Origin: Lactarius indigo
Taxonomy: Eukaryota > Basidiomycota > Agaricomycetes > Russulales > Russulaceae
Direction: 5' to 3'
NCBI GenBank assembly: GCA_025766275.1
Contig: JAFKAC010000007.1
Coordinates: forward strand, 1,054,001 to 1,118,000
Length of the DNA stretch: 64,000 nucleotides
Shown here: positions 1-11,276 of the stretch, piece by piece
How positions within the stretch are numbered: position 1 is the first letter of the stretch
Layout of the letters: the number at the start of each line of letters is the position of its first letter
Made by a program: the position numbers and the translations under genes
Notes under the pieces: model-generated
The model's database searches: none
The model's input: the letters and a program-made list of their open reading frames with translations, nothing else
Told to the model about the DNA's origin: nothing

Positions 1-65
1 GTTTGGAGTTCAACCGAACTCTTATCATGGAGTGTCATCGATCACCTGGCTTTCTCGCTGATTTT
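1..65 (+). repeat. Dispersed repeat, copy 1
   Basis: This stretch resembles 10835-10900 on the same strand. Both contain the core TCATCGATCACCT followed by TTTCTCGCTGAT, with weaker similarity about 30 bases upstream. It lies at the window edge, so its full length is unknown. It could be part of a repetitive element or the end of a duplicated segment. No protein was recognised in it. Confidence 0.5.
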
Positions 66-555
66 CGCTGTGCTAGGTGTCGACTACGTCGATTGTAAGC
101 TTGCTTGTCCGGTTTTTTTTTTTTTTGGTTTTTTGGTTTTTTTTGGAACTTACGAAGGAAATGTAATAAGGTTGTTGCTTGTGGCCCGCACATGTCAATA
201 ACTACGCTTTCGAGATGAGATCATGACAGAAAAGTTCGTAATTCCACAAATCTTTAAAGTCGTTACTTAGGGCATAATGTACATAATGAATTTGACTAGT
301 TCTGCGACAGTGTCGCATGAGAGTCATATCAACTGCAATTAGAGTAGCCTGGAGATAGCAAAGTTTCAGTTGCAGATACATCGTTCGAAGGACAAATTCA
401 TCGAGTTCTGACAAAAGTTCGGGGTCAAATGACCACGGCCCATCGCAACTTGATTGTCGTTCAGGGTCTGAACAGAAAGTTGCAATTTGGAGAGAACATT
501 TGTCCAGCAAACGGTTCATTTGAAACGGTTCGGGGACGCGGACGATGCTCTGACT
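66..555. other. Gene-free edge region with T-rich tract
   Basis: A run of T broken by short G steps lies at about 112-145. No open frame here has recognisable homology or plausible splice structure. A 105-codon minus-strand frame at 202-519 is not recognised and starts without a convincing context, so I treat it as chance. Confidence 0.4.
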
Positions 556-569
556 TCACCTTGTAGCCT

Positions 570-715
570 AAGAAACTGATGTCGACGCAGGAGAAGTTGA
601 AGACGATGAGACAGATAATTGGCCAGTGTCGGTACATATGTGCCCAGGCCCAGACCTAGACAGGGTCAAGTTTGAATATTACGCAGTACTACTCAGTGTC
701 TTCTGAATGAACAAG
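570..715 (+). pseudogene. Coding relic, plus-strand arm of an inverted pair
   Basis: The plus strand reads DVDAGEVEDDE...NWPVS...DLDRVKFEYY...SVF and then hits a stop. The minus strand at about 1040-1170 reads a clearly related peptide: DVDTGEVIDDL...NRPVS...DLDRIKFNYC...SVF. The similarity holds at both DNA and protein level and in the same order, so these are two inverted copies of one exon-sized coding piece. The family is not recognised. There is no start codon or supporting exon, so it is called a relic. Confidence 0.5.
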
Positions 716-1039
716 TTTATGAAAGTGACAGAGGCTATCAAAGGTGTTCTCATTGAGTTGCATTTCGAACTGCGTCGTTGAACCAAGGGTTACGTTTCAT
801 TCAATGGCACAATCGAACACATCATCGTGCTCCGGCTGAGTGAAGCATGACCCACTTCCCCCTACAAGAGAAAGAATGTCGAAGAAAGACGGATATCTCT
901 TGTTCTGCAACCGGGAGGCAATGCAGCCTTCCAGGGACATGTCGGTGGAGGTGAAGTTCAAATGCAATTTGGTGAGAGCACCGCTGATGGCCTTGGTCGC
1001 TTTTTCCGGAACACTGATTTGTCATTTCGAAAGACACTG

Positions 1040-1173
1040 AAGGGGGCTGTGCAGTAATTGAACTTGATCCTGTCAAGGTCTACGCAAAGATCTTTTGACA
1101 CGGGCCGGTTCTCGTTCAGATCGTCGATGACTTCTCCTGTGTCGACATCGATTTGCTGAGGCCGCCAGGTCAA
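1040..1173 (-). pseudogene. Coding relic, minus-strand arm of an inverted pair
   Basis: This is the inverted partner of the relic at 570-715. The frame is open across this piece, with the shared residues DVDTGEV, PVS and DLDRIKF, but I could not find flanking exons that make a whole gene. The roughly 325 bp between the arms hold only short unrecognised frames. It could be one exon of a small gene still in use, but nothing in the window supports that. Confidence 0.45.
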
Positions 1174-2089
1174 GTCAAAATGTGGACCGTCGTCCTAGTC
1201 TCCTGAGCACGCAACCACATAGACGCTCGTCAAATTGTCGACTAAAAATTACCCAGAATCATATGACTGCCAGCCAAGACGCTACAAAATGATAGGGTTT
1301 GCAGCGTGCAACTTTGACGAAAGTAATCAGGACCGATATCCACCGTGACCAGTGGCAGGGTTGTATTCCATGGCAACATGACAACTGAGAGGAAGAACGG
1401 GGGACAGAAAAAAAAGAAAGTCTCCTATCTAATTATACCGTTGAAACAATAAACAAGGGAAAACAACCACGAGCTAGGAGTCGCACTGAGTCAGTCGCAC
1501 GACTTGGAGTCGCGCGAAGGTGGTGTCGATCTCGAAATGTACTTCGGCGCTAGCATGATGACGTAATTCCACATATTCTAGCTCCGATTCCTGAAAAAAG
1601 GACAGCGTGGATCCGGCGGTGGGACACATCGGTTTTCTGTTCGAGAGCACGCAACGTCCGCACCTCAAGCGAGGTTGATCAATGCCCAAGGTTCGTGCTC
1701 TGTTTCATATCCCAATTGAAAACCCAAAAATATATAGGGACCAGAGCCTCCCTGTCAAGCTGAAGGCGAGTTGTAGTGCCACTGTCGTAGTTTCCGGATT
1801 ACTGATCTCGCTTCACACACTTTTCCAGCATGCGCTCTCCAGACATGCTTGTCCAAAAATACATACGCTCCGGAAAAATGCGCGGAGAAGATGCGTAATC
1901 TATACAAATGCTGTCAGGCTCTATATGACGCGACGAAGGACAGAGGCGAGTCATCTGCCTGTCCTATGCCGAGCGTGGTGCGCCGGTGGCTAAATGCGCA
2001 CCCCCGGTCCGAGTAGTGAGATACATGATACCATTGTCGCGACGTTAACACTGTACATTCTCGTTATCTGTGCGTTATCACGCATGCTA
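1174..2089. other. Downstream flank of the helicase gene
   Basis: Short frames of 71-103 codons occur on both strands but none is recognised or joins to a neighbour by plausible splice sites. This is the 3-prime side of the minus-strand helicase gene, so part is probably its 3-prime UTR. I see no RNA gene here. Confidence 0.4.
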
Positions 2090-5000
2090 CTACGACCACA
2101 TCGCCTTGAACTTGACTTCAAACTCGTTGGTAATTTTGTTGACAATCTCGTATACCCTCCAGTCCTTGTCGGGTACGCCTCGCGGTCTCGTGAAAGCAGC
2201 CGGATCGTGATCTCCCTCTCCTCCGTCGCCATCGCCACCACCCGCCTCCTCTTCCTCGCCCCGCTCGGCTGGGTCGAGAGAATGATACCCGCTGTCCCCT
2301 GCATCCACCGTGTCATCATCCAGTTCTGCAGCCCGGGCTGGTGTCACAGAGTCCCTCGACGTCTTCAGCAGCAGATTTTCAAGATCTCCTCGGATGGTGA
2401 CCAAGACGAGGTGGAACGCCTCAAGGGCGTACCATACATCGCCGCGACGGATTCCGTTCATGTTCACGAGCGCGTCGACCTGGCCATGCACGAAGAAGTC
2501 GTACAAGTAAGCGTTGAGGGGCAGCTCAGGATCGAGGATGTTCTCGACGGTCGGGATCGAATGCTCGTTAAGGTGGACCCCGCGCCGCACGGTGCGCACG
2601 AGCTCTCCAACACCACCAAAGGTGTCGCCGTGGCCCGACGTAGCGACGAACAGCGACCGCGCTTTGGGTCGTACCGCCGTCTGGGAGAGGTGAGCGAACA
2701 GAGCCGTCTGCGGGTGCATCGACATGTCAGAGGATCCAAAGGTTATTCCGCTAAGCGGTAGCCGATCGTCGGGCCCCAGTTCTTTTGCGTGCTGCGACGA
2801 GAATGCTAGCGCGTATGCGCTAAAAATTCCCAGAGTTTCCTTTTGATGTCCGATTAGGAATGCTCGGGCTTCTGGGTGGAGAGGCGGCAACACTACGCGG
2901 GAAGGACCCTTTTGTATGAGGTCGCGGACGTTGCTGGCGCTCGCATAAACCTGCGGCAGATACTTGCGACCAAAGATGTGGCACAGGAGGACCACGAGAT
3001 CCCGCTCTGCCTGAATGGAGTCGGGTTGGGAGCAAATGCCGTGAACAACGCCACTCTGAAGAAGTGCGGTGGTGGCGAGGTTGCCTGGCTCCGTGTAATA
3101 GAGATGTGCGGCTATCCCAAATAGATTGATAGGTTTTCCCGCTTGATCCAGAAGATGAGCGCGACGCAGATAATCAATGCTAAATCGTAGGTGATGCAAA
3201 AGCTGACTTTTCCCAACGTCGGAGCCAAAACTGATGTGAGGAAGCCGAAGGATGCTGCGGATCGCATCGACAGCGTAGGGAGCATAGTTCGAACCTTCCA
3301 AGAGGTTGAACAAACGCAATACCATGGTCGACGAAAGTGGGAAAGTTCCAGTTAGACGCGGTAGCCTTGAGAGAAGGATTCGGTAGATGCGGTCCAACGG
3401 AATTCCATAGAAGATCACTCGACCCAACAGGTCAAACCCACGACGACCAGCTCGTCCAGCGCATTGACGGAACTGCACATTGGGTAAGATTTTGCACTGC
3501 AACGCGAGCAGAGGACTAACCGTGAGTGCCGTTAAAAATGGAGAATCCCCGCAAAAAACGGATGCCTTTGTCGGCGCGTTGATCCCCAGTGCAAGTGTAC
3601 CTACGGTGCATGAATAGATCATCGCTTCAGCGTCTTACTTAATATACAAACATACCTGTCGCGATAACTACTCGGAGGAAGCCAACACGAAAAAGTCTGA
3701 TGTACGGTTTGTCAAAGTCTTAGTCGACGAGCAAGGATGCGCACCTCTCTACAAGAACACGATAGGCCTTGTTCATACCACTATGATGAACTGCAACCCC
3801 TCGCCTTAGGGCCCTGAGGACATACTCGGGAGTTGAAGTCCAACGGCTCAGTGAGGCAATGTCCTCGAGAAGCTCCTTCTTCGGGTATGCGGACGTGCCA
3901 GCGAAGGAGAACTGTGGGGAAGGGTCCCGTGGATCGAAATAGCTTTCCCACGAAAGTTCTTCGCTCTGTTGACGGCCATCGTCATCTTGGTTCTTCTTTC
4001 TGGCGGAAACCTTTTGCGCGAGCCGTTCCTTATCCTCCTGGCGCGCATGCCAGGCCTTCCACTGGCCTACCTTACGCTTCCACTCAGGGCTCTGATCCCT
4101 CCAGGCTTCTTCGGCCTTTTCGAGAGTGTTCAAAACATGTTTAACCATCATCAGACATTCGTGGCGATCGAAATTGAACAGAAGCGCGGGCTACGCTGTG
4201 TGTCATTGCTAGCCACAAAGTGAGTAGTATTTCGTAAAGCGTACCAGGGAGTTTTCTGCCTTCAGGTCAGAAAGCAGATGGATAAGACCAGACATGAATT
4301 CTGAAAGATTAGGTGGTGCGTTGAGTCGTGCTTTAGACGTTTGCGTCATCACAGGATCCTGGATATGTCGAACTACTCGCTGCAGGGGAGAGGAAGGGTC
4401 CAGGGCATCGGGTTCTACAACCAAACGCGCTAGGATATTCTTAATCTCAGTCTCATAACGCAGCACGTCCTTTTGTCTGATGAAAGCGTTTCTTGAAAAG
4501 AAGGCAGTAGGATCAAGTTTCTCCGCGTAGGCATCACTTTGACCCTTCAAGACCTCGTGTAGGCGGAGTAAATCTAGGGCCTCCAGAGAGAGATCCGGTG
4601 GCATCGATCCTCCAAAAGATAACGTGGAAACGGGGTGAATAAAGCGCGTCATTTCGGTAGGCGGGCTGACACCGTCCAGTCCGAGGAACGGCTCATCTCT
4701 CCGGAGCAACTGCGGGAAATACGCGAACTTCCTAAGGTGCGAATAGCGATGAGGATGATGGATGAATTTGTGCTCGAAACCTTTGGATCTCTGGACGCTC
4801 TCTAGCCACGCATTGAATTTCTCTGGTTCACCGATTGTCGCAGAGAGCCCGCTGAAGGTCAAGTAATATCAGAAATCGCGCGTCGTGTGAGTTCGGCAAA
4901 TTACGTACATGATGGGACAGGGCGCCAGCAGAATGATTTGCTCCCAAACCGTTCCACCCTCGTGCTGACCGATGGTGTGTATCTCGTCCAGTATGATCCT

Positions 5001-8000
5001 TTGATCTCTTATGGTAAGCACAAGTAGAGACTACAGGCAACGAAAGTTTTACCGTCTAATTCGAGGGGTCCACGTTCTCGCCAGGGGTGGGGAAAGGAGC
5101 ATAATCCCCAACATCTCTGGCACCGTAACGAGGATTTGGCATTTTTGAGAGTCATGCACACGATAGTCTCTGGTGTGTATAGCCCAACATGTGCCTGCGA
5201 CCGACTGTGAGGCCTTCTTCAAGTACATTAAGGCTTACTCACGTCCATCAATTTCCTTGCGGAACCGTGCGTATACTTCTGCAGCAACTTGATTCACAAG
5301 GGCCTTCGTAGGGGCCACGTACACAATAATCCCATCATCGGATTCACGAAGGATCCTCTCCATCGCATAGAAAGAAATGAAGGTCTTTCCAGCACTCGTT
5401 GGCGCTGTGATTCGTGTCAATTAAAGTGAAATAATAATAATAATTAAATACGTCGATCATGCCGGATCTCTCACCTACGACCAATAATGAACTCTTTGGC
5501 TGATCCAGGCAGTCAAGAACTTCGCGCTGCCACGCATCTGGCTGGAACCCGACCCTAGGATCAGGCGCGCTGTCCATGCTGCGATCCATGTACTCCCCGA
5601 AAACCCTCAGTTGCCAGATCACCGGATCTTCTTTAATCGACATAAACTTGTAGACGGGCTTGTGGCTCTTGGATTTCAACAGCTTGATGAAGCTGAATGC
5701 TAGATCACGATCGGGCTGCAACCGGTGAGACGCGTCGTCTTCCAACGGGGCAATGTAGTCCGTGAACCCTAAAGCAGCCATGATACTAGCTAGCACGCCC
5801 AGCGTCGTTTCTGTCAGGAAGTTGTGGGTGTATAGCTCCTTGACCGTACGCATGACAGACACCGTGTAACGATCGTGAACAGCCGGGGCATCCGGTTCGG
5901 TTTCAGCTATCCACTGTTGGATAGTGAGGTGAAGGTTGTAGAGCCGGACCTCGACATTTAGCCATCCTGTATCCGTCCTGGGATTTCGAAGTAGGCCATG
6001 AAGGGCGGATATCTTGAGATCAAGTGACGCCATCCTTTCCACCTGGCGAAGCTGTTCAACCCACCATTCCTGAGACGAACTGTCTTCCTTGACTTTCTTG
6101 TCGCGAGCGTGCTCTTGCCGTATGCGATCCCGTGCAGAGAGTGCATTGGGCTTCCCCTTGATTTGGTGCGTTGCGAGTCCTTTTTTGTCCTCCTGGGATG
6201 TGCGTCAGTTACTGGAGTGTACTTACATAATTGGTCGCACCTTTTTGCCTCGCTTGGGTCCGCCAAGCGAGGGATCATCAACGATTTCTGAAACTTTACG
6301 CCCAGTGGAAGGAATCAAGATTTGTTGCAACGCCCTACCCGAGGCGCCGGTCAGGGTCGTAGCAAGACGTTGCATCTGCGACATGAAACGCTGATCGCGC
6401 TGCAGTTGTTTTTTGCGCGCGCGTTCGCCAATATTCTTCGCGGCTTCCCCTCCCTGGTGTTTAGGTAGAATAGTGCGTTGGTGCGCGTGCCAGTGTTTTG
6501 TATCGGAAAACGGAATGTTCTGACTGAATTCTAATCGTGGAGAAGATAAAGCCTGGCCCTGGTCCGCAACGGTAACGTGCACGGCCGCAAGTTCGTCATC
6601 AAAGACCTCGTTGTGAAATGGAAAGAGTGTGAACGATGTAGCCCCTTCATCTGAGGCTGCGGACGATGACTCGGACTCGGAATCCTCATGGGTTGGACGA
6701 TACGCCAAGAGTTTCGGAAGATCAGGTGATGGTGCATTCGCAGATTTCCATACTGTCTCGAGCCGAGAGGAAATATCTGACCCTACAAGTGCCTCGAGTG
6801 CGTGTGTTGGAGGGTGGTCACTACTTGTGGCACAGTGAAGAATGGCAATGAATATCCTGCCGTCAATATCCACGAAATGGTTGGACTTTAGAACAAAGGC
6901 GGTGATGATGGAATAAAGGTCCGGCAGGAAGGTCTGAATAAGCACAGTTGTGAAATCATCGTTTATGGTCTCCAGCTGCCGAGCCCTCTCAGAAACCGGA
7001 AGGGTCTGGAGGACCATGATGTGCAAGAAAAAGAGCGATGTAAGTTCCCAAAACAAGTGAGTGCGACCACTATCGTGTAGGACGAGATGGTCGAGGACCT
7101 TTTTGAGGAAAATATCTAGGTCATTCGGGGCAGGTGGTGAGATACGTAGAGACGCAAGAGGGGCCCGCGGAAATTGATGTTTCCATTTTTCCTCGAGTTT
7201 AGTAGCGCCAAATTGCACTGCGCTCCATAGAGCGGGTAGAAAGGATCTGCGAGTCTCCAGTCCAAACCGCCCCTCAAACACAAAAGAAAATATCTGTGCC
7301 CGTCCCTATATATCAGACAGTTACGAGACATAAACAGGAACGCACCTTGGAGTCACGGAACTCTGCACCATGTAGCAGGGTGACAGCTATGCCTGAAGTA
7401 AGAAGACAAAAAATGAAATTGCGCTGGATAAGAACGTGAGTAGCCATGTCGTGATCATCTTCAGCAGGAGTTCCGCCGTCGTTCAGCATGACAAACATTG
7501 GCTTGTAGTTTCATCGTGAGCCTCTCGGATTCGCGTACGAGTCTTATAACGTACCTTTGTCCGTTGCTGGTAAGTTATCCAAGCCGGGTCTGCCAGACTC
7601 GAGAAGGCGTATATATTCAGGCCCATCCCAGGGGCGTGCTCGGCGAGATGGCTGAATAGAAGTGCTCGGGCAAGTGAGCGAGACGACACCAGAAAGTCGG
7701 TGTCTCCTTTTAGAGTGAGGTGCCGGGTATCTGAAATGAGACAGGGTCAGCAAAAAAGCCTCCAAGAGACAACTGCAAGCTCGCCTTCCCAGAAGACTAT
7801 ATCAAATACCGCGGATCTTTTGAGCATCTCGCTCAAGAGTCGCTCCAATGAATTGATCGCGTGCAGAGTTTGAAAGCTAGGATCTATGAACCATCAACAC
7901 TGGGACTGGCACACGCCACCCACAAGTCGCACGCACCGCCAGGGCACGCCAGCGCCAGTAGAGGGTCATCGAGAACCTGTTGGAGCAACGACTCGCCTTG

Positions 8001-9315
8001 GTGCAAAAGGACGTGTCAGCAAACCACTGTCCACGGCGAGAAAAGTGCCCATTACCATCAAGAATAAATCTTTCGTTGCCAGCATAGTCACCAATCAAGT
8101 CCATCCAACGGGCCTTCTTTCCTGTGATCTTCTTGTACCATTTGTCGTCTATGTATTTCAGTGCCTCGACGGCGTTCATCCCGACAGGTGCATCGCCACT
8201 GCCTAAAGCGGCTAGCGCGCTTACGTCATTCGAGTCATCGAGTATAAGGTCATTTAAATCCAAGTCCATGTTCTGCCGCATGACAGCGATTTTCTCTTGA
8301 GCAGCCTATACAAAAGTCGTCGATCACAAGTGCCTCATGGTCTTTGTGGAGACATACATGTTCATGAGCTTGGACAATCATTGTAGGAGCAGCAATGGGA
8401 TTGCGAGGAATCCATTTACGTTCACGGAGCTCGATAACGTCCTGGGTGGGCATATCAACCAATGTGTGTCGCGGCACAAGGGAGAGGCACACAAACCTGG
8501 AGCACAAACACCATACGCGCGTTGACGCTTTTGTTCTCCGTCAACCCCCGGATGCGCGAGAAGTATACGTCGAGGTGCGCTCGTGCTTTGGGTGTATCAA
8601 GCAGGCTACCAACTGTGGTCAGGAGCTTGCACACGCTCTCTATATCCGCTTCCTCGGGGTTTTCTACGTTTTGAAGGAGTTTCTTGATGCACTCGTGCAT
8701 GATGCGCTCTGTCAGCATCTGCAACTTGAAGAGCTCGCCGATGAAACGGACGAGGCCCAATCCGCGACGTCTTGCCTTGGCCGCGGCCTGAGCAGAATAC
8801 TCGTCCGGGTACACTTCAGACTCCTCGCCTCCCTTGATTTTCCCGCCATCTTTCTTGACGCCCTGGACCTGCGCCGCGGCGACCCAACCACGCTCGAAGT
8901 CTTCCTGACAGCGATTGAGCAAGTACTTTCTGAACAAATTACCGCCTGCGAATGGCTTTCCTTGTGTATTCTTGATACCATCGTCCTGGACCTTTGGGCT
9001 GATTTGTTCCATCATTTTGCGGCATAGACGTGCATATATCTCGGAAAACACCTCTTCATCCGTCGCCTTCTCGAAAACAAGCCTGATGACTTGGATTAGC
9101 GTGCGACCGTCCTTTTCCTTCTCCGACTTGTTTGCCCATGCGACAATCTCATCTGAGATAGTGTCGAAGCGCTCTATGGTGAGTTCATTCAGCAGTGCTT
9201 TGACATTGCGCTCAACGACCATGGGTGATTCGCCGCTGAGGCCAGAGCCGCCACGATGCGTTCTCATACTCTGGGGCGTCGAGGACATGTTCTGGCTTGA
9301 CGCTGTTCGTGACAT
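2090..9315 (-). CDS. MIF4G domain fused to DDX60-like Ski2-family helicase
   Basis: My exons are 9315-8497, 8441-8358, 8305-8056, 7996-7937, 7883-7785, 7730-7555, 7501-7346, 7293-6241, 6192-5475, 5404-5243, 5194-5053, 4998-4909, 4851-4245, 4190-3745, 3696-3656, 3600-3521 and 3472-2090. They total 6366 nt, in frame, 2121 aa. Residues about 35-300 are an eIF4G-type MIF4G domain ([19 protein letters not shown]; exon join [12 protein letters not shown]). From about residue 330 the protein follows DDX60: a PIN-like N-terminal part, Walker A APTSAGKT near 1140, DEIH near 1245, SATIG near 1272 and GRAGRRG near 1670. Ski2-like helicases remodel RNA; MIF4G domains bind eIF4A or other RNA partners. The eIF4G N-terminal half and cap-binding region are absent. 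If transcription starts later, the helicase alone could begin at ATG 8281 or 8179. Gene identity is firm; the fusion rests on one 52-nt intron (8357-8306). Confidence 0.82.
7731..7784 (-). other. GC-AG intron in the helicase gene
   Basis: The donor reads AAG/GCGAGC and the acceptor TTTCAG/ATACC. Splicing joins DIVFWE to [13 protein letters not shown], which restores the family sequence across the PIN-like part. No GT donor in this stretch gives an open frame, because the intron contains an in-frame TGA. Confidence 0.7.
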
Positions 9316-9629
9316 GGGTTCCTGGGTGTCGCGTCGCTGCGCAGTACTGAGGGTAATCAAACGCCCAATCTAAACGGGAACACGTGATCGGTTACTGGAT
9401 TAGGAATTACTGTAACTTATAAAGTATTTGATGTACCTAAATGGGAAACATGATAAACGTTACAGGACTCAGTTGAAACACTAGCGAAGACTGGTGCACG
9501 TGCCATCTCTTCCTGTGCCATCACTCCGTCACTCTTGCCACAATATGGCCAGCGCATCGGTCCAAAGAGCTTCGCTATCTCTCGATAGTACTAGTTCTCC
9601 CTCGTCTATTCACATCACTCATACATGCT
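9316..9629. promoter_or_regulatory. Upstream region of the MIF4G-DDX60 gene
   Basis: This is the likely promoter and 5-prime UTR of the minus-strand fusion gene. The frame upstream of ATG 9315 stays open for about 15 codons without another ATG, so 9315 is the first usable start. I saw no clear TATA box. No remains of the long eIF4G N-terminal region were found here. Confidence 0.4.
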
Positions 9630-10390
9630 TCACATACTCGACGACCCAACTTGGACCGTTTGTCCGAATTTTGAGGGACCGAACGGCAACGCGTTTTCGC
9701 TCATCACGGAAACATTCCCCTCATGGCAGAGAAGGCCTCCCGTCAGTTAAGAGTGCTATGGACCCGGGGCTATGACGCTAGCGTCACTGTTCGGAATGCC
9801 CAACTCGAGCAAGACCGGGTGAAGCAGGACAAGCGGGGTCAGCAGGCCCGGGAAGTGAACGAGGCCTGACGCGCGCAACTCGAAAAGGGGGCAGAGGAAC
9901 AGCGCAGAAAGGCCGAAAAGAAAAAATCAAAGCTCCACTCATTCGACCCTACCCGGAGCATCGGTAACTGGATCGTACCGCGGACAGCCTCTTGTGCCCT
10001 GGATAAAATAGATAATCTCGAGTACGTCAAGCTTGACTATTTCACAGACTTGAGGCCATCAGAAAATATTCGAAACGACGAAGACTTGAGCTGGGGAGAA
10101 ATGCTAGGAGCCAAGACTACGATGCTATACTTCATGGTAAAGTCCAGACTCTGGCCCACAGCTCACACTGAATCCCTGGAAGTTTTCTTTGTCGCACTCA
10201 AGGGGAACCCCGGGAGGTATTAGGTGAACGGAAAAGCCCTAGTGGTTTATCAAAGTCGGGCCAGACGCAAATAGTTCGACACCCTCGCGCGTAACGAGAG
10301 CTTCAACATCGGGCTCGTCGAGGACGACCTCGTTCGGGCTATAATTGGCGAGGTCGACAACAGGATCTTGGAAAAAAAAAATAGACCAGG
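9630..10390 (+). pseudogene. Degenerate hypothetical protein of a repetitive fungal family
   Basis: A long coding trace can be followed: DDPTWTVCPNFEGPNGNAFS, then a one-base shift near 9720, a Glu/Lys/Arg-rich coiled stretch (9785-9930), then LEYVKLDYFTDL, DLSWGEM and ESFNIGLVEDDLVRAIIGEV. It is broken by the frame shift and by stop codons (TGA near 9868, TAG near 10220, TAG near 10271). The layout resembles a hypothetical protein family I recall as numerous in agaricomycetes and often near mobile DNA; that link is from memory. No repeats or integrase are visible around it. It separates the helicase gene from GGPP synthase. Confidence 0.6.
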
Positions 10391-11276
10391 TACGCACCCA
10401 CATAGCCCAGATCGCAAGCTCGCATTAACTTGGCTTCTCTTCTCGCCCTCTCACGCGGCCCAACCTCTTGTTATTTTCGCTTCATTCGCAGGCACCTATC
10501 CATCAATGCTCCAGATTCGAATAGCTCAAGCGGCCTTTGAGGTCTCCTTGACTCGGCGCTCGTCCAAACGTCTCCACGGGTGGGACTACGACGAGCCTCT
10601 CAACCGCTCCCGCTCACCTCCACGCCGGGTCGGGCCCTCGAGAAAATGCCTCCGATCGCGTTAGTTTCGGCCTAGTCACGGTGCGCGGCCCTGCTATATT
10701 CTGTAACACGAGACTTAGTCGTGCATAGTCGTGCATAACACTCCACTTCGGCCATGGGTAGGAGGGGTGTAAAAGGGTTGCTAGTGTTGCTACAGTAGTG
10801 GTTGCAGCCGATCTTTGATCCGTTTCACCAAATAGATTTGAAGCTCAGTTCAATCAAGCTCTTGGAGAGCGTCATCGATCACCTAGTTTCTCGCTGATCA
10901 TTGCCTTGCCGGACTGACACTTTGGCACGGCTTTGACTCCTAAATCAATCTGGTTTGCGTCATAAGCAGACACACTCTGTGTGTGGAGACCGTACCTGTT
11001 TTCAACGAAAACCCTCTCAGGTTGGCAGGGGGTGTCGTGGTGGTATTACTTTTGGGCCCCAGGACGGTCATGGTAGGATTATATGGACCTGTCGGCCTCT
11101 TACATGAGTTGCGATTGCGAAGGCAGCGATCGGCCCGAGTTGGTTACCAGTGGCGTCATGTGACATACGTCCGAAGCCTGTCTGAGATATCCGAGTCGAG
11201 CAGATGGTGACCAGCGGTGTATGATAGTCATGCCCTCTTCTTCTCTTTACCCTTTCTCTTTACACTCACCTCCGGC
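10391..11276. promoter_or_regulatory. Flank of dead gene and GGPP synthase promoter
   Basis: The first half is an unrecognised flank of the dead gene. The last roughly 60 bp before the GGPP synthase ATG (11277) are CT-rich (CTCTTCTTCTCTTTACCC), which is typical around fungal transcription starts. A second copy of the repeat seen at the window start lies at 10835-10900. No gene is supported here. Confidence 0.4.
10835..10900 (+). repeat. Dispersed repeat, copy 2
   Basis: It matches 1-65 in the same orientation, best over GTCATCGATCACCT and TTTCTCGCTGAT. The two copies bracket the helicase gene and the dead hypothetical gene, about 10.8 kb apart. The element type is not recognised. Confidence 0.5.

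Noticed and set aside
1994..2761. 255-codon plus-strand open frame
   Set aside because: It is the antisense of the helicase C-terminal exon, which has clear DDX60-family sequence.
9630..10390. Retrotransposon body
   Set aside because: No reverse transcriptase, integrase or long terminal repeats are visible; only the hypothetical-protein trace is present.
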